A stretch of DNA of 64,000 bases, from positions 62,001-126,000 of the forward strand of contig NZ_JACJPL010000004.1 in assembly GCF_014696065.1 (NCBI RefSeq), given 5' to 3'. The position numbers and the translations under genes are program-made. Of this stretch, positions 8,613 through 16,422 are shown in pieces (the stretch's first letter is position 1; the number at the start of each line of letters is the position of its first letter). The notes beneath the pieces were generated by a model. That model saw only the letters and a program-made list of their open reading frames with translations. It had not been told where the DNA came from and made no database searches. Source of the stretch: Leptolyngbya sp. FACHB-261 (GTDB lineage Bacteria; Cyanobacteriota; Cyanobacteriia; FACHB-261).

Positions 8613-9157
8613 ACCTAGCTAGCGGATCTTACTAGTATCGGCTCAGTTCTCCCATATCCGCAGATTCCACAACTGCGGCTTCGCTTAAGGTTGAGTTAAT
8701 CAGTGCTTTTATCTAAAATTTTTATTGATGACATAAGCACTCTAGCTTTCGATCTGTCAAATTGCGTAGTTATAGTCGTTACTGTTTAGTGGCTTTTACT
8801 GATGGCTAGAAAAATATCCGCTTTGTAGGGGCCGACTTTATCTGACTTTAATAGAACTAGGAGAAATTGAAAAGTTAATGCTTAAAGCTGTATCTATCCT
8901 GATGGCTTAAGTCATTGCCGAAAAGTGGGTCAAAGGTTGCTTTTACCGTGCAACTTAACTTCACTTGGTCGGAGATGATTATGTCCCTGTCTATCACTGT
9001 TTTTGGTCTAGCCCCCATCCAACTGAGCCTAGATGCACGCGGCAGCGGGCGCTAGCCCTGTCATTCAAGCCTGTGCAGGAGATTCGAGCTGTCCTGAGCA
9101 ACCGTTTCACTTCCGTATATATCTCTAACCTCCCAAATAAGAGGTTGTATCTATCTT

Positions 9158-9190
9158 GAGGGGTTGTAAAACGCTAGCTTTTTACTACCC
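9158..9190. promoter_or_regulatory. inverted repeat upstream of hetR
   Basis: GGGTTGTAAAA (9161-9171) and TTTTACTACCC (9180-9190) are inverted copies with one mismatch. The left arm is embedded in GAGGGGT, which equals one half of the GAGGGGTCTAACCCCTC site reported for Anabaena HetR. The second half is not GAGGGG-like, so HetR autoregulation through this site is only a suggestion. Confidence 0.3.
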
Positions 9191-9251
9191 ACCAATTGAG
9201 TAAAGCATTAGTTAAACAGGGCGCTTTAGCGCTAGCCAACGCCTGCTAGAT

Positions 9252-9267
9252 AGAGTAGCGCTACTCT
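9252..9267. promoter_or_regulatory. 16-bp perfect palindrome upstream of hetR
   Basis: AGAGTAGC followed directly by GCTACTCT, 253 nt before the PatS/PatX-like start. Perfect symmetry fits a dimeric regulator's operator. No consensus is matched. Confidence 0.3.
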
Positions 9268-9519
9268 CTCAACCCATTCCTGACAACTTTCTACGGAAAT
9301 CGCTAGATCTGCTCGGTGATGAGTGCTTAGTAGGTCTCAACAGCTAGCCTTAATTGCTGACTGCAGTATTAACTGCATTGTTGATTTTCATAAACCGGCA
9401 AGAGCTGTTTTGGGAGAACGGGACTTGTTGTCCTGATTCTCCAGCCAGCCTCTGAAAGGTGAACAAAGGGTGCGCTTTCCAGCTCCGCCCCTCCTCAACA
9501 TGTCCGGAGACACTATTTC

Positions 9520-9717
9520 ATGTGGCCTACCACTGTTCTTTCCCTGCCCGACGCCTGCTCAAAGGGCCACCCGTGCCAGGCTCAGCAGTCTCAGCCTGGT
9601 GTTAGTTATCACCTCGTTACCAGTCGCTCCACTTCTACCAACTCCCGAGAGGATGAGCGAGGCAGTGGACGTCGCTTCAATGCTAGCCTTGCGCTAGCTT
9701 CCGCCAACATCTCCTGA
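9520..9717 (+). CDS. PatS/PatX-like ORF carrying the DERGSGR motif
   Basis: 65 codons from ATG 9520, with GGAGA ending 9 nt upstream (9506-9510). Residues 45-51 read DERGSGR, identical to the last seven residues of Anabaena PatS (CDERGSGR). RGSGR is the pentapeptide that binds HetR and blocks its DNA binding. The gene lies 61 nt upstream of the HetR ATG on the same strand, where PatX genes of filamentous cyanobacteria are expected. Unlike PatS, the motif is internal: 14 residues follow (RFNASLALASANIS), so release of the peptide would need processing at both ends. The N-terminus (MWPTTVLSLP) is not an obvious signal peptide; a hydrophobic run exists in an overlapping frame. The motif and location are seen; function is inferred. 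Confidence 0.6.
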   Translation: MWPTTVLSLPDACSKGHPCQAQQSQPGVSYHLVTSRSTSTNSREDERGSGRRFNASLALASANIS

Positions 9718-9778
9718 ATCGGAGTTTAATGGGCTCAATTCCTGCAATTTTTCTCTCTGGCGTGTGTATTCTCTAGGT

Positions 9779-10672
9779 ATGAAAGAAGACCGCGACCTGA
9801 TGCAGCGCCTCAAGCCGTGCGCAATGGACCAGATCCTCATGTATCTGGCCTTCAGTGCCCTAAAAACCGGTGGGCACCGACATGGTGCTTTTCTTGACGC
9901 GGCTGCAACAGCGGCTAAGTGTGCAATCTACAGCACTTACATGGAGGAGGAGCAGAACCTGCGCCGAACAGGCCGTCTGCACCACCTAGAACCCAAGCGT
10001 GTCAAAGTCATCGTTAAGGAGATTGACCAGGCACTAGCTGAGGGCAAACTCCTGAAGATGTTGGGCTCCCAAGAACCCGAATATCTAATTCAGTTTCCTT
10101 ACGTCTGGCTAGAGCAGCATCCCTGGCAAGCCGGTGCCCCCCGGATTGTTGGGACGCATCTGACTCCTCGCGAAAAATCAGAAATCGAGCGCGATCTTCC
10201 TGATGAGTTGCCCCCAGCTCGTCTAATCAACTCGATTCAGCTGATGGAACTCATCGAGTTCCTACACAGCCGGTCCCAAGAAGCTCTGCCACTGCCCAAG
10301 CGCGAGCCTCTCAGTGAACCCCTACTCGATCACATTCGGGACCGCTTGATCTATTCGCGGACAGTTGAGCGCATCGATATTTCACGGGGTCTACCCCTGT
10401 ACGTGCTACTCAAGACCTCTTACTCGCCAGAGAGCCGGGAGGAGCGTGTCTTCAGCATGATTGAGGACACAGCCAGCTATTTCCGTCTCCTCAATGCCTG
10501 GGTGGATCGTGCACCTCACACCTTCCGGGCCTTAGAAACCCTAGATGTACCAGCTGATCAAGTCGAGGAAGCCCTCAACGAATTAGATAAGCTGCTGCGA
10601 GCCTGGGCAGATAAGTACCACTGCGAAGGTAGCCCAACCCTGCTTCTGCAATTGGCTGCTGGTCTTAAATAG
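9779..10672 (+). CDS. hetR: HetR, master regulator of cell differentiation and patterning
   Basis: 297 aa from ATG 9779, which aligns MKEDRDLMQRL with the MSNDIDLIKRL start of Anabaena HetR; a GTG at 9764 would add five residues. The DNA-binding N-domain is highly conserved, including SGHRHGAFLD-like GGHRHGAFLD, AAATAAKCAIY with Cys48, LHHLEPKRVK and KLLKMLGSQEP. The flap and Hood parts are recognisable (YVWLEQHPW, LIEFLHSRSQE, AWADKYH near the end). HetR is a dimeric DNA-binding protein that triggers heterocyst development and is inhibited by RGSGR peptides. It is also present in many filamentous non-heterocystous species. Moderate divergence of the central region suggests one of those lineages. 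A strong terminator follows. Confidence 0.96.
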   Translation: MKEDRDLMQRLKPCAMDQILMYLAFSALKTGGHRHGAFLDAAATAAKCAIYSTYMEEEQNLRRTGRLHHLEPKRVKVIVKEIDQALAEGKLLKMLGSQEPEYLIQFPYVWLEQHPWQAGAPRIVGTHLTPREKSEIERDLPDELPPARLINSIQLMELIEFLHSRSQEALPLPKREPLSEPLLDHIRDRLIYSRTVERIDISRGLPLYVLLKTSYSPESREERVFSMIEDTASYFRLLNAWVDRAPHTFRALETLDVPADQVEEALNELDKLLRAWADKYHCEGSPTLLLQLAAGLK

Positions 10673-11053
10673 TCAGTCAGGTCAGTTGCTTGAGCAAGCT
10701 CCTTGCTTCGGTGCACCTATCACTGAGCTGAATAACCAGTCAGACCCTGAGAGCCTGAGCTGGTCGCAGACTGCCCTGCGTTGCCCTGCCAGGATTGTCA
10801 CTATTGGGGTGCTGTTGGTCTTTCTCACTGAATTTTCTCACATCAGTTACCCGAGCTGAGCAATGAGTTGATCAGTCACTTGGTCAACTCATTGCTCAGC
10901 TTTATTCTTATGACTGGTTCGCAAAACGGATTGGCTGAGCCAGTTGTAAAGACCGAAAAGCAGGATGCCAGGGGTTGAGGGCCAGGTCTTCAAGACAGGG
11001 TCTTCTGATAATATGAACTCTGTCTTCGGGCGTTTAGGAACGGGACAGATGCT
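10673..11053. other. intergenic stretch between hetR and plsX
   Basis: No gene seen. It contains the hetR terminator (10854-10910) and the promoter region of the plsX series. Confidence 0.5.
10854..10910 (+). terminator. Rho-independent terminator after hetR
   Basis: Perfect 18-bp stem (10854-10871 with 10884-10901, AGCTGAGCAATGAGTTGA and its complement), 12-nt loop, then TTATTCTTA. It ends the hetR transcript 180 nt after the stop. Confidence 0.8.
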
Positions 11054-12106
11054 GTGCGGATTGCGATAGATGCAATGGGTGGCGACTACGCCCCCGACGA
11101 GGTCGTCACAGGTGCCGTTAGGGCACGGGAAGAGCTGGGCGTTGATATTGCTCTAGTGGGTGACCCAGATCGCATTGCCGCTTGTCTTGCTCAACATTCG
11201 ACTCAGCGTGGGATCGATGTGGTTGCCGCCGAGGGCCAAGTGGACATGCATGAGGAGCCCCTGAGCGCCCTGCGACGCAAACCCAAGGCTTCGATTAACC
11301 TGGCGATGAACCTGGTAAAACAGGGCGAGGCGGATGCAGTTGTATCAGCAGGCCATACAGGAGCGGCAATGGCGGCTGCGCTGCTGCGGTTAGGCCGTCT
11401 GTCTGGCATCGAGCGGCCTGCGATTGGCGCTTTGTTGCCTACTGTGGTAGCCAGCCGTCCAGTTCTAGTGCTGGATGTTGGCGCTAACGTCGATTGTCGT
11501 CCCCGCTTTCTAGAGCAGTTCGCTCTGATGGGAGCAGTCTATAGCCAGTACGTTCTGGGTGTAGAGACACCGCGTGTGGGCCTACTAAATATTGGAGAGG
11601 AAGCCTGCAAAGGTAACGATCTGGCAATTCAGACCCACCAGCTGCTTCAGGCCAATCCGCAAATTCCCTTTGCAGGTAATGCTGAGGGCCGGGATGTGCT
11701 CTCGGGCCAATTTGATGTCGTCGTTTGTGATGGCTTCATGGGCAACGTGCTGCTCAAGTTTGCCGAGGGTGTGGGCCAAGTAGCGCTTCAGATGATGAAG
11801 GACGAACTGCCAGTTGGACTACATGGCAAAGTCGGAGTCAGCCTACTCAAGCCCAACCTACGCCGAATCAAGCAGCGCATGGACCACTCCGAGTATGGGG
11901 GTGGGTTACTGCTAGGGGTTGCAGGCGTGTGTATAATTAGCCACGGCAGCTCCCAAGCTCCTGGTATCTTCAACGCGGTTCGCCTGGCTCGTGAGGCAGT
12001 GGACAACCGAGTATTAGACCAGGTCCGCAGTCAACTGGCGGGACAGGCTCAAGTGGAGCGGGATCGGCGAACAGACGCAGCACCAACTGGGGTGGATACG
12101 CCTTGA
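11054..12106 (+). CDS. plsX: phosphate acyltransferase PlsX
   Basis: 350 aa from a GTG start. MRIAIDAMGGDYAPDEVVTGA is the PlsX N-terminal signature; later parts include SAGHTGAAMAAALL, NIGEEACKGND, and DGFMGNVLLKFAEG. PlsX makes acyl-phosphate from acyl-ACP at the membrane surface, the first step of PlsX/PlsY-type phosphatidic acid synthesis. fabH and fabD follow on the same strand, the usual cyanobacterial order. The last 30 residues are hydrophilic and outside the conserved core. The stop codon overlaps the fabH TTG start by four bases, indicating translational coupling. Confidence 0.96.
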   Translation: MRIAIDAMGGDYAPDEVVTGAVRAREELGVDIALVGDPDRIAACLAQHSTQRGIDVVAAEGQVDMHEEPLSALRRKPKASINLAMNLVKQGEADAVVSAGHTGAAMAAALLRLGRLSGIERPAIGALLPTVVASRPVLVLDVGANVDCRPRFLEQFALMGAVYSQYVLGVETPRVGLLNIGEEACKGNDLAIQTHQLLQANPQIPFAGNAEGRDVLSGQFDVVVCDGFMGNVLLKFAEGVGQVALQMMKDELPVGLHGKVGVSLLKPNLRRIKQRMDHSEYGGGLLLGVAGVCIISHGSSQAPGIFNAVRLAREAVDNRVLDQVRSQLAGQAQVERDRRTDAAPTGVDTP

Positions 12107-13104
12107 GCAATGGATCTTTGGCTGGGGTCGCTCTAATAGGTACAGGCGCAGCAGCACCAGAACTGGCTGTTACTAATGACGATCTGGCTCAGGTGATGGA
12201 GACATCTGACGAGTGGATCGCGAGTCGAACCGGTATTCGTCAGCGTCGGTTACTAGCTCCAGGCGAGAGCTTAACGACCTTGGCTGTTCAGGCGGGGACC
12301 CAGGCTTTAGAAGCAGCAGGGCTAGCAGCTAGCGATCTGGACCTGATTGTGCTGGCGACCTCAACTGCCGATGATCGCTTTGGCACTGCCAGTCGAGTGC
12401 AACATGCCTTGGGCGCAACCCGCGCGGTTGCCTTTGACCTGACGGCGGCCTGCTCTGGCTTTATCTTTGGTCTAGTTACAGCCGCACAGTTCATTCGCAC
12501 GGGCACCTATCGAACCGTTTTGCTGATTGGCGCTGACGGCCTCTCGCACTGGGTCGATTGGTCGGACCGTCGGACCTGTGTGTTGTTCGGTGATGGCGCG
12601 GGGGCTGTTGTTCTGCAAGCCAACTCTGAGGATCGCTTGCTGGGATTCGAGTTGCGCAGTGATGGCAGTGGACACCACCACCTGAATATGGCCTGCCAAG
12701 CGGAGCCTCAAGCCCTCACGCCAGACCTTAGTATCGGTCGCGGCAATGTGACCCCGATCACGATGAACGGTCAAGAGGTCTACCGCTTTGCAGTGAAAGC
12801 GGTGCCCGAGGTAGTAGAGAAGTCACTCTACCGATCTGGCCTCGCTTCAGCAGAGCTAGATTGGCTGCTGCTCCATCAGGCAAACCAGCGAATTCTTGAT
12901 GCCGTGGCCCATCGCTTGGCTATCCCCTCGGCCAAGGTGGTCAGCAATCTGGAGCGTTACGGCAATACCTCTGCTGCCTCCATTCCCCTTGCCCTCGACG
13001 AATGGGTGCGGGCTGGCCGCATTCAGCCTGGGCATTTGATTGCCGCCTCTGGGTTTGGCGCCGGTCTCACTTGGGGTGCTGTCGTCTTCCGCTGGGGCAT
13101 TTGA
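12103..13104 (+). CDS. fabH: 3-oxoacyl-ACP synthase III
   Basis: 333 aa from a TTG that overlaps the plsX stop (TTGA). The Cys-His-Asn triad is visible: Cys in FDLTAACSGFIFGL (about residue 115), His in LLHQANQRI, Asn in ERYGNTSAASIP. ETSDEWIASRTGIRQRR near the N-terminus is typical. FabH condenses acetyl-CoA with malonyl-ACP to start fatty acid synthesis. The rare start codon and four-base overlap imply that it is translated by coupling to plsX. Confidence 0.96.
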   Translation: MSNGSLAGVALIGTGAAAPELAVTNDDLAQVMETSDEWIASRTGIRQRRLLAPGESLTTLAVQAGTQALEAAGLAASDLDLIVLATSTADDRFGTASRVQHALGATRAVAFDLTAACSGFIFGLVTAAQFIRTGTYRTVLLIGADGLSHWVDWSDRRTCVLFGDGAGAVVLQANSEDRLLGFELRSDGSGHHHLNMACQAEPQALTPDLSIGRGNVTPITMNGQEVYRFAVKAVPEVVEKSLYRSGLASAELDWLLLHQANQRILDAVAHRLAIPSAKVVSNLERYGNTSAASIPLALDEWVRAGRIQPGHLIAASGFGAGLTWGAVVFRWGI

Positions 13105-13256
13105 CCTCCCCAAGAAAGCAGACCACTAGCAAGCTACTCGCTAAACCAAACCTCAAAGTCCAACAAGCTACCAAGCCCAACGACTAAACCCAATTGGAAG
13201 CTCTCTACTCAATCAGAGCTTCCCTCAATCAGCAGAAAAAAAGCAGAACCAGAGCA

Positions 13257-14144
13257 ATGACCAAAACAGCGTGGGTGTTTCCCGGGCAGGGATCGCAGAG
13301 CGTCGGCATGGGCAGCGATTTGTTAGACCAGGCCGGGGTAGCAGAGAAGTTAAAGCAGGCGGAGAACATTCTGGGCTGGTCAGTCCCTGAGATTTGCCAG
13401 GGACCAGAAGAGCAGTTGTCCCGTACCCTCTACACTCAGCCCTGCCTGTTTGCGATCTCAGCAATTCTGGCAGATTTGCTCCAGGCCCAAGGCCAGCAGC
13501 CTGACTTGGTCGCTGGACACAGCCTGGGCGAATACAACGCCCTCTACACGGCGGGTGTGTTCGACTTTGCCACAGGTTTACGCTTGGTTAAGCGTCGAGC
13601 TGAGCTAATGGATGCTGCTCAATCGGGCACCATGGCGGCGCTGATCGGCTTTGACCGCAGCAAGCTAGAAGCGTTGGTTGAGTCCACCGAGGGTGTGGTG
13701 ATCGCCAACGACAACAGCGATGCTCAGGTGGTTATTTCCGGCACGCCAGAGGCCGTGACTAGTCTCAGTGAGCAGTTGAAGGCCAAGCGTTCTGTACCCC
13801 TTAGTGTCAGTGGTGCCTTTCACTCGCCGTTGATGGCAGAGGCAGCACAAACCTTCCGCCAAGTGCTGGCAGATGTAGCCTTTCAAGACGCCCGGTTACC
13901 CGTGCTCTCGAACGTTGATCCACAACCGGCACAAGCAAGCGCTGTACTCAAGGAGCGCCTGGGCCAGCAGATGACCTCGCCTGTGCGTTGGCGGGAAATC
14001 ACCCTGGCTCTGCCTGCCCTAGAAGTTTCCCAACTGGTTGAAGTAGGGCCCGGACGGGTGCTGACCGGTCTGGCGAAGCGTACCCTGCCCGGCGTCACCT
14101 TGGTGAATGTAGGGGCAGCGGCAGATGTGGCGGTGCTGGCTTGA
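13257..14144 (+). CDS. fabD: malonyl-CoA-ACP transacylase
   Basis: 295 aa from ATG 13257, which gives the standard start MTKTAWVFPGQGSQSVGMG; upstream codons in frame are not conserved. The active Ser is in AGHSLGEYNAL, and the conserved Arg is in VKRRAELM. SGAFHSPLM carries the catalytic His. FabD transfers malonyl groups from CoA to ACP and supplies FabH. It follows fabH after 152 nt. In many cyanobacteria plsC comes next; here purD does. Confidence 0.96.
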   Translation: MTKTAWVFPGQGSQSVGMGSDLLDQAGVAEKLKQAENILGWSVPEICQGPEEQLSRTLYTQPCLFAISAILADLLQAQGQQPDLVAGHSLGEYNALYTAGVFDFATGLRLVKRRAELMDAAQSGTMAALIGFDRSKLEALVESTEGVVIANDNSDAQVVISGTPEAVTSLSEQLKAKRSVPLSVSGAFHSPLMAEAAQTFRQVLADVAFQDARLPVLSNVDPQPAQASAVLKERLGQQMTSPVRWREITLALPALEVSQLVEVGPGRVLTGLAKRTLPGVTLVNVGAAADVAVLA

Positions 14145-14266
14145 TGGGGTTCAGTTCTGGCTCAAGCTTCATTCCTTCGAGCCTCAGGTTGAGCGCGCTG
14201 GTATTGTGCAGATATGAGAGAATGAAGCGCTATCTCTGCGTGGCCTAGAGGCCCTGTGAAACGCTA

Positions 14267-15565
14267 GTGAAAGTCCTGTTGATTGGTAATGGCGGGCGGG
14301 AACACGCGCTAGCCTGGAAATTGCTGCAATCGCCTCAAGTTACTCAGGTGTTTTGTGTGCCTGGCAACGGCGGCACGGCGTCATCGGCGCGCTGCCAGAA
14401 CCTCTCCTTAAACCTGAATGACTTTGAGGGCATGCTGCGCATTGCTCAAGTGCAAGGGGTCGGCCTCACAGTTGTAGGGCCTGAACTTCCCTTGGCAACT
14501 GGCATTGTTGATCTGTTTCAGTCTCAAGGGTCGCCGATCTTCGGTCCAACCCGTGCAGGTGCTCAGCTAGAAGCAAGCAAGTCTTGGGCCAAAGCGCTGA
14601 TGCAAGAGGCCGGAGTGCCAACGGCTCGGGCAGCGACCTTTACGGATGCGGCCGCTGCTCAGGCTTACATCCAAGAGCAGGGATCGCCAATTGTGGTCAA
14701 GGCCGACGGGCTAGCGTCAGGGAAGGGGGTGACGGTGGCGGCAACCATCGAAGAAGCCCATGCTGCTGTCGAAGCAGCTTTTGCCGGTCAGTTTGGCGCC
14801 GCTGGACAAACGGTCGTCATTGAAGAATGCCTGAGTGGAGAAGAAGTGTCGGTGCTAGCCCTAACTGATGGGCGCACAGTCAAGCCGCTCTTGCCTGCAC
14901 AAGACTATAAGCGCCTTGGTGAGCAGGATACTGGCCCGAATACAGGCGGCATGGGAGCCTATGCTCCTGCACCGATCCTGACCGATAGCTTGATGGAGCG
15001 GGTGCAAACTACCATCCTCGAACCGACGTTGGCAGCCCTTCAGAAACGAGGCATCGACTACCGAGGCGTACTTTATGCGGGGCTGATGATCACACCAACC
15101 GGTGACCCCTATGTGATCGAGTTCAATTGTCGCTTTGGCGACCCTGAAACCCAGGCCATTCTGCCCCTACTGGAAACGCCATTACACGAGCTATTACTGG
15201 CTTGCGTGGAGCAGCGGCTAGATCAGGTGGATCTGAAATGGCACCCTGGTGCAGCGGTGTGCGTTGTTCTGGCTGCTGATGGCTATCCAGATAAGTTCGA
15301 ACGCGGTCAGCTGGTTAGTGGGATTGCCAAGGCAGAGGAAGCAGGGGCAGTGGTCTTTCATGCCGGGACAAAGCTGCAACGTGGGCAACTGCTCAATGAT
15401 GGAGGCCGAGTCCTAGGCGTCACCACAACTGGAGCCAATCTTGAAGCGGCGATTGGCCAAGCTTATGCAGCGATTGAGCACATCCAGTTCAACGGGCTGT
15501 ACTATCGGCGGGATATTGGTGCACGCGCTGTCAAGCAATACGGAGATACACCAGCGTGGCGATAA
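14267..15565 (+). CDS. purD: phosphoribosylamine-glycine ligase
   Basis: 432 aa from a GTG. The start MKVLLIGNGGREHALAWKL is the PurD N-domain; the ATP-grasp region shows VVKADGLASGKGVTVA, EECLSGEEVSVLAL, NTGGMGAYAP, and VIEFNCRFGDPETQ. The enzyme joins glycine to phosphoribosylamine with ATP, the second step of purine synthesis. Full length. The 3' end overlaps folP by ten bases. Confidence 0.97.
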   Translation: MKVLLIGNGGREHALAWKLLQSPQVTQVFCVPGNGGTASSARCQNLSLNLNDFEGMLRIAQVQGVGLTVVGPELPLATGIVDLFQSQGSPIFGPTRAGAQLEASKSWAKALMQEAGVPTARAATFTDAAAAQAYIQEQGSPIVVKADGLASGKGVTVAATIEEAHAAVEAAFAGQFGAAGQTVVIEECLSGEEVSVLALTDGRTVKPLLPAQDYKRLGEQDTGPNTGGMGAYAPAPILTDSLMERVQTTILEPTLAALQKRGIDYRGVLYAGLMITPTGDPYVIEFNCRFGDPETQAILPLLETPLHELLLACVEQRLDQVDLKWHPGAAVCVVLAADGYPDKFERGQLVSGIAKAEEAGAVVFHAGTKLQRGQLLNDGGRVLGVTTTGANLEAAIGQAYAAIEHIQFNGLYYRRDIGARAVKQYGDTPAWR

Positions 15566-16422
15566 TCGCCGCGTCTAAGGAGCGGGTGCCCTGGCAAGTG
15601 CGAGGTCACACGTTCAACTGGGGCAGTCGTACCTATGTCATGGGTGTCCTCAACGTGACACCAGACAGCTTCAGCGATGGTGGTCAGTTCAATCTGCCTG
15701 CGACAGCGGTGGCTCAAGCTCGGGCTTTGGCCGTAGCAGGGGTAGATATCCTCGACGTTGGCGGTGAGTCCACCCGTCCAGGGGCGCTTGAGGTCAGTGA
15801 GGCGGAGGAGCTTGAGCGGGTGATTCCGGTGATTCGGGCCCTGCGTACGCACCTCGACCTGCCGATCTCGGTGGACACTACCAAGGCTGCTGTGGCTCAG
15901 GCTGCACTGGAAGCTGGGGCTGACCTGATTAATGACATCTCGGCTGGACGGTTCGAGCCCGAGATTCTGAAGGTTGCTGCGCGTTTTGAAGCCCCTGTTC
16001 TGTTGATGCACATGCTGGGCCGCCCACGCACTATGCAGCAACAGCCCAGCTATACCAATCTCATTGGCGAGATCTATAGCTTTTTGGAGGAGCGGCTGGC
16101 GGCGGCTGTCGCGGCGGGTATTCCCCGCTCTCAGGTTGCGGTGGATCCAGGTATTGGCTTTGGCAAAACGCTGGAGCACAATTTGGAGATTCTGCGCCGA
16201 CTGACTGAGTTCCGCCCGTTAGGGGTGCCCTTACTAATTGGCACTTCGCGCAAGAGTTTTATTGGCAAAATTCTCAATCAGCCCAACCCTCAAGAGCGCA
16301 TCTGGGGGAATGCCGCCACGGTCACCAGCGCCATCATGGGAGGTGCCGATATTGTGCGCGTTCATGATGGCGAGGCAATGGTACAGGTGTGCCGTATGAG
16401 CGACGCCATCTGGAGGTTTTAG
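15556..16422 (+). CDS. folP: dihydropteroate synthase
   Basis: 288 aa from a GTG inside the purD 3' end. Two DHPS signatures are clear: VMGVLNVTPDSFSDGGQF with DVGGESTRPG, and the INDISAG segment. DPGIGFGKTLEHN and GTSRKSFIG also fit. The enzyme condenses p-aminobenzoate with dihydropterin pyrophosphate in folate synthesis. The stop TAG and the cbiD GTG share one base, so purD, folP and cbiD form a tightly coupled operon. Confidence 0.96.
   Translation: MAIIAASKERVPWQVRGHTFNWGSRTYVMGVLNVTPDSFSDGGQFNLPATAVAQARALAVAGVDILDVGGESTRPGALEVSEAEELERVIPVIRALRTHLDLPISVDTTKAAVAQAALEAGADLINDISAGRFEPEILKVAARFEAPVLLMHMLGRPRTMQQQPSYTNLIGEIYSFLEERLAAAVAAGIPRSQVAVDPGIGFGKTLEHNLEILRRLTEFRPLGVPLLIGTSRKSFIGKILNQPNPQERIWGNAATVTSAIMGGADIVRVHDGEAMVQVCRMSDAIWRF

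Larger units (their letters stand above)
8613..9519. other. long region upstream of hetR
   Basis: About 0.9 kb with no conserved gene that I can support. It probably carries the hetR/patX-like promoter region and a long leader. It contains an inverted repeat at 9127-9146 (AACCTC/GAGGTT), an imperfect one at 9161-9190, a 16-bp palindrome at 9252-9267, and five GCTAGC hexamers. Confidence 0.5.

Noticed and set aside
9503..9508. TCCGGA, the core of the DIF-type motif upstream of heterocyst genes
   Set aside because: It overlaps the ribosome-binding site of the 65-aa ORF, which is too close to the start for a promoter element; a hexamer match alone is weak.
15502..16179. 225-codon minus-strand frame over purD/folP
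   Set aside because: It overlaps two clear conserved genes and resembles no protein family.
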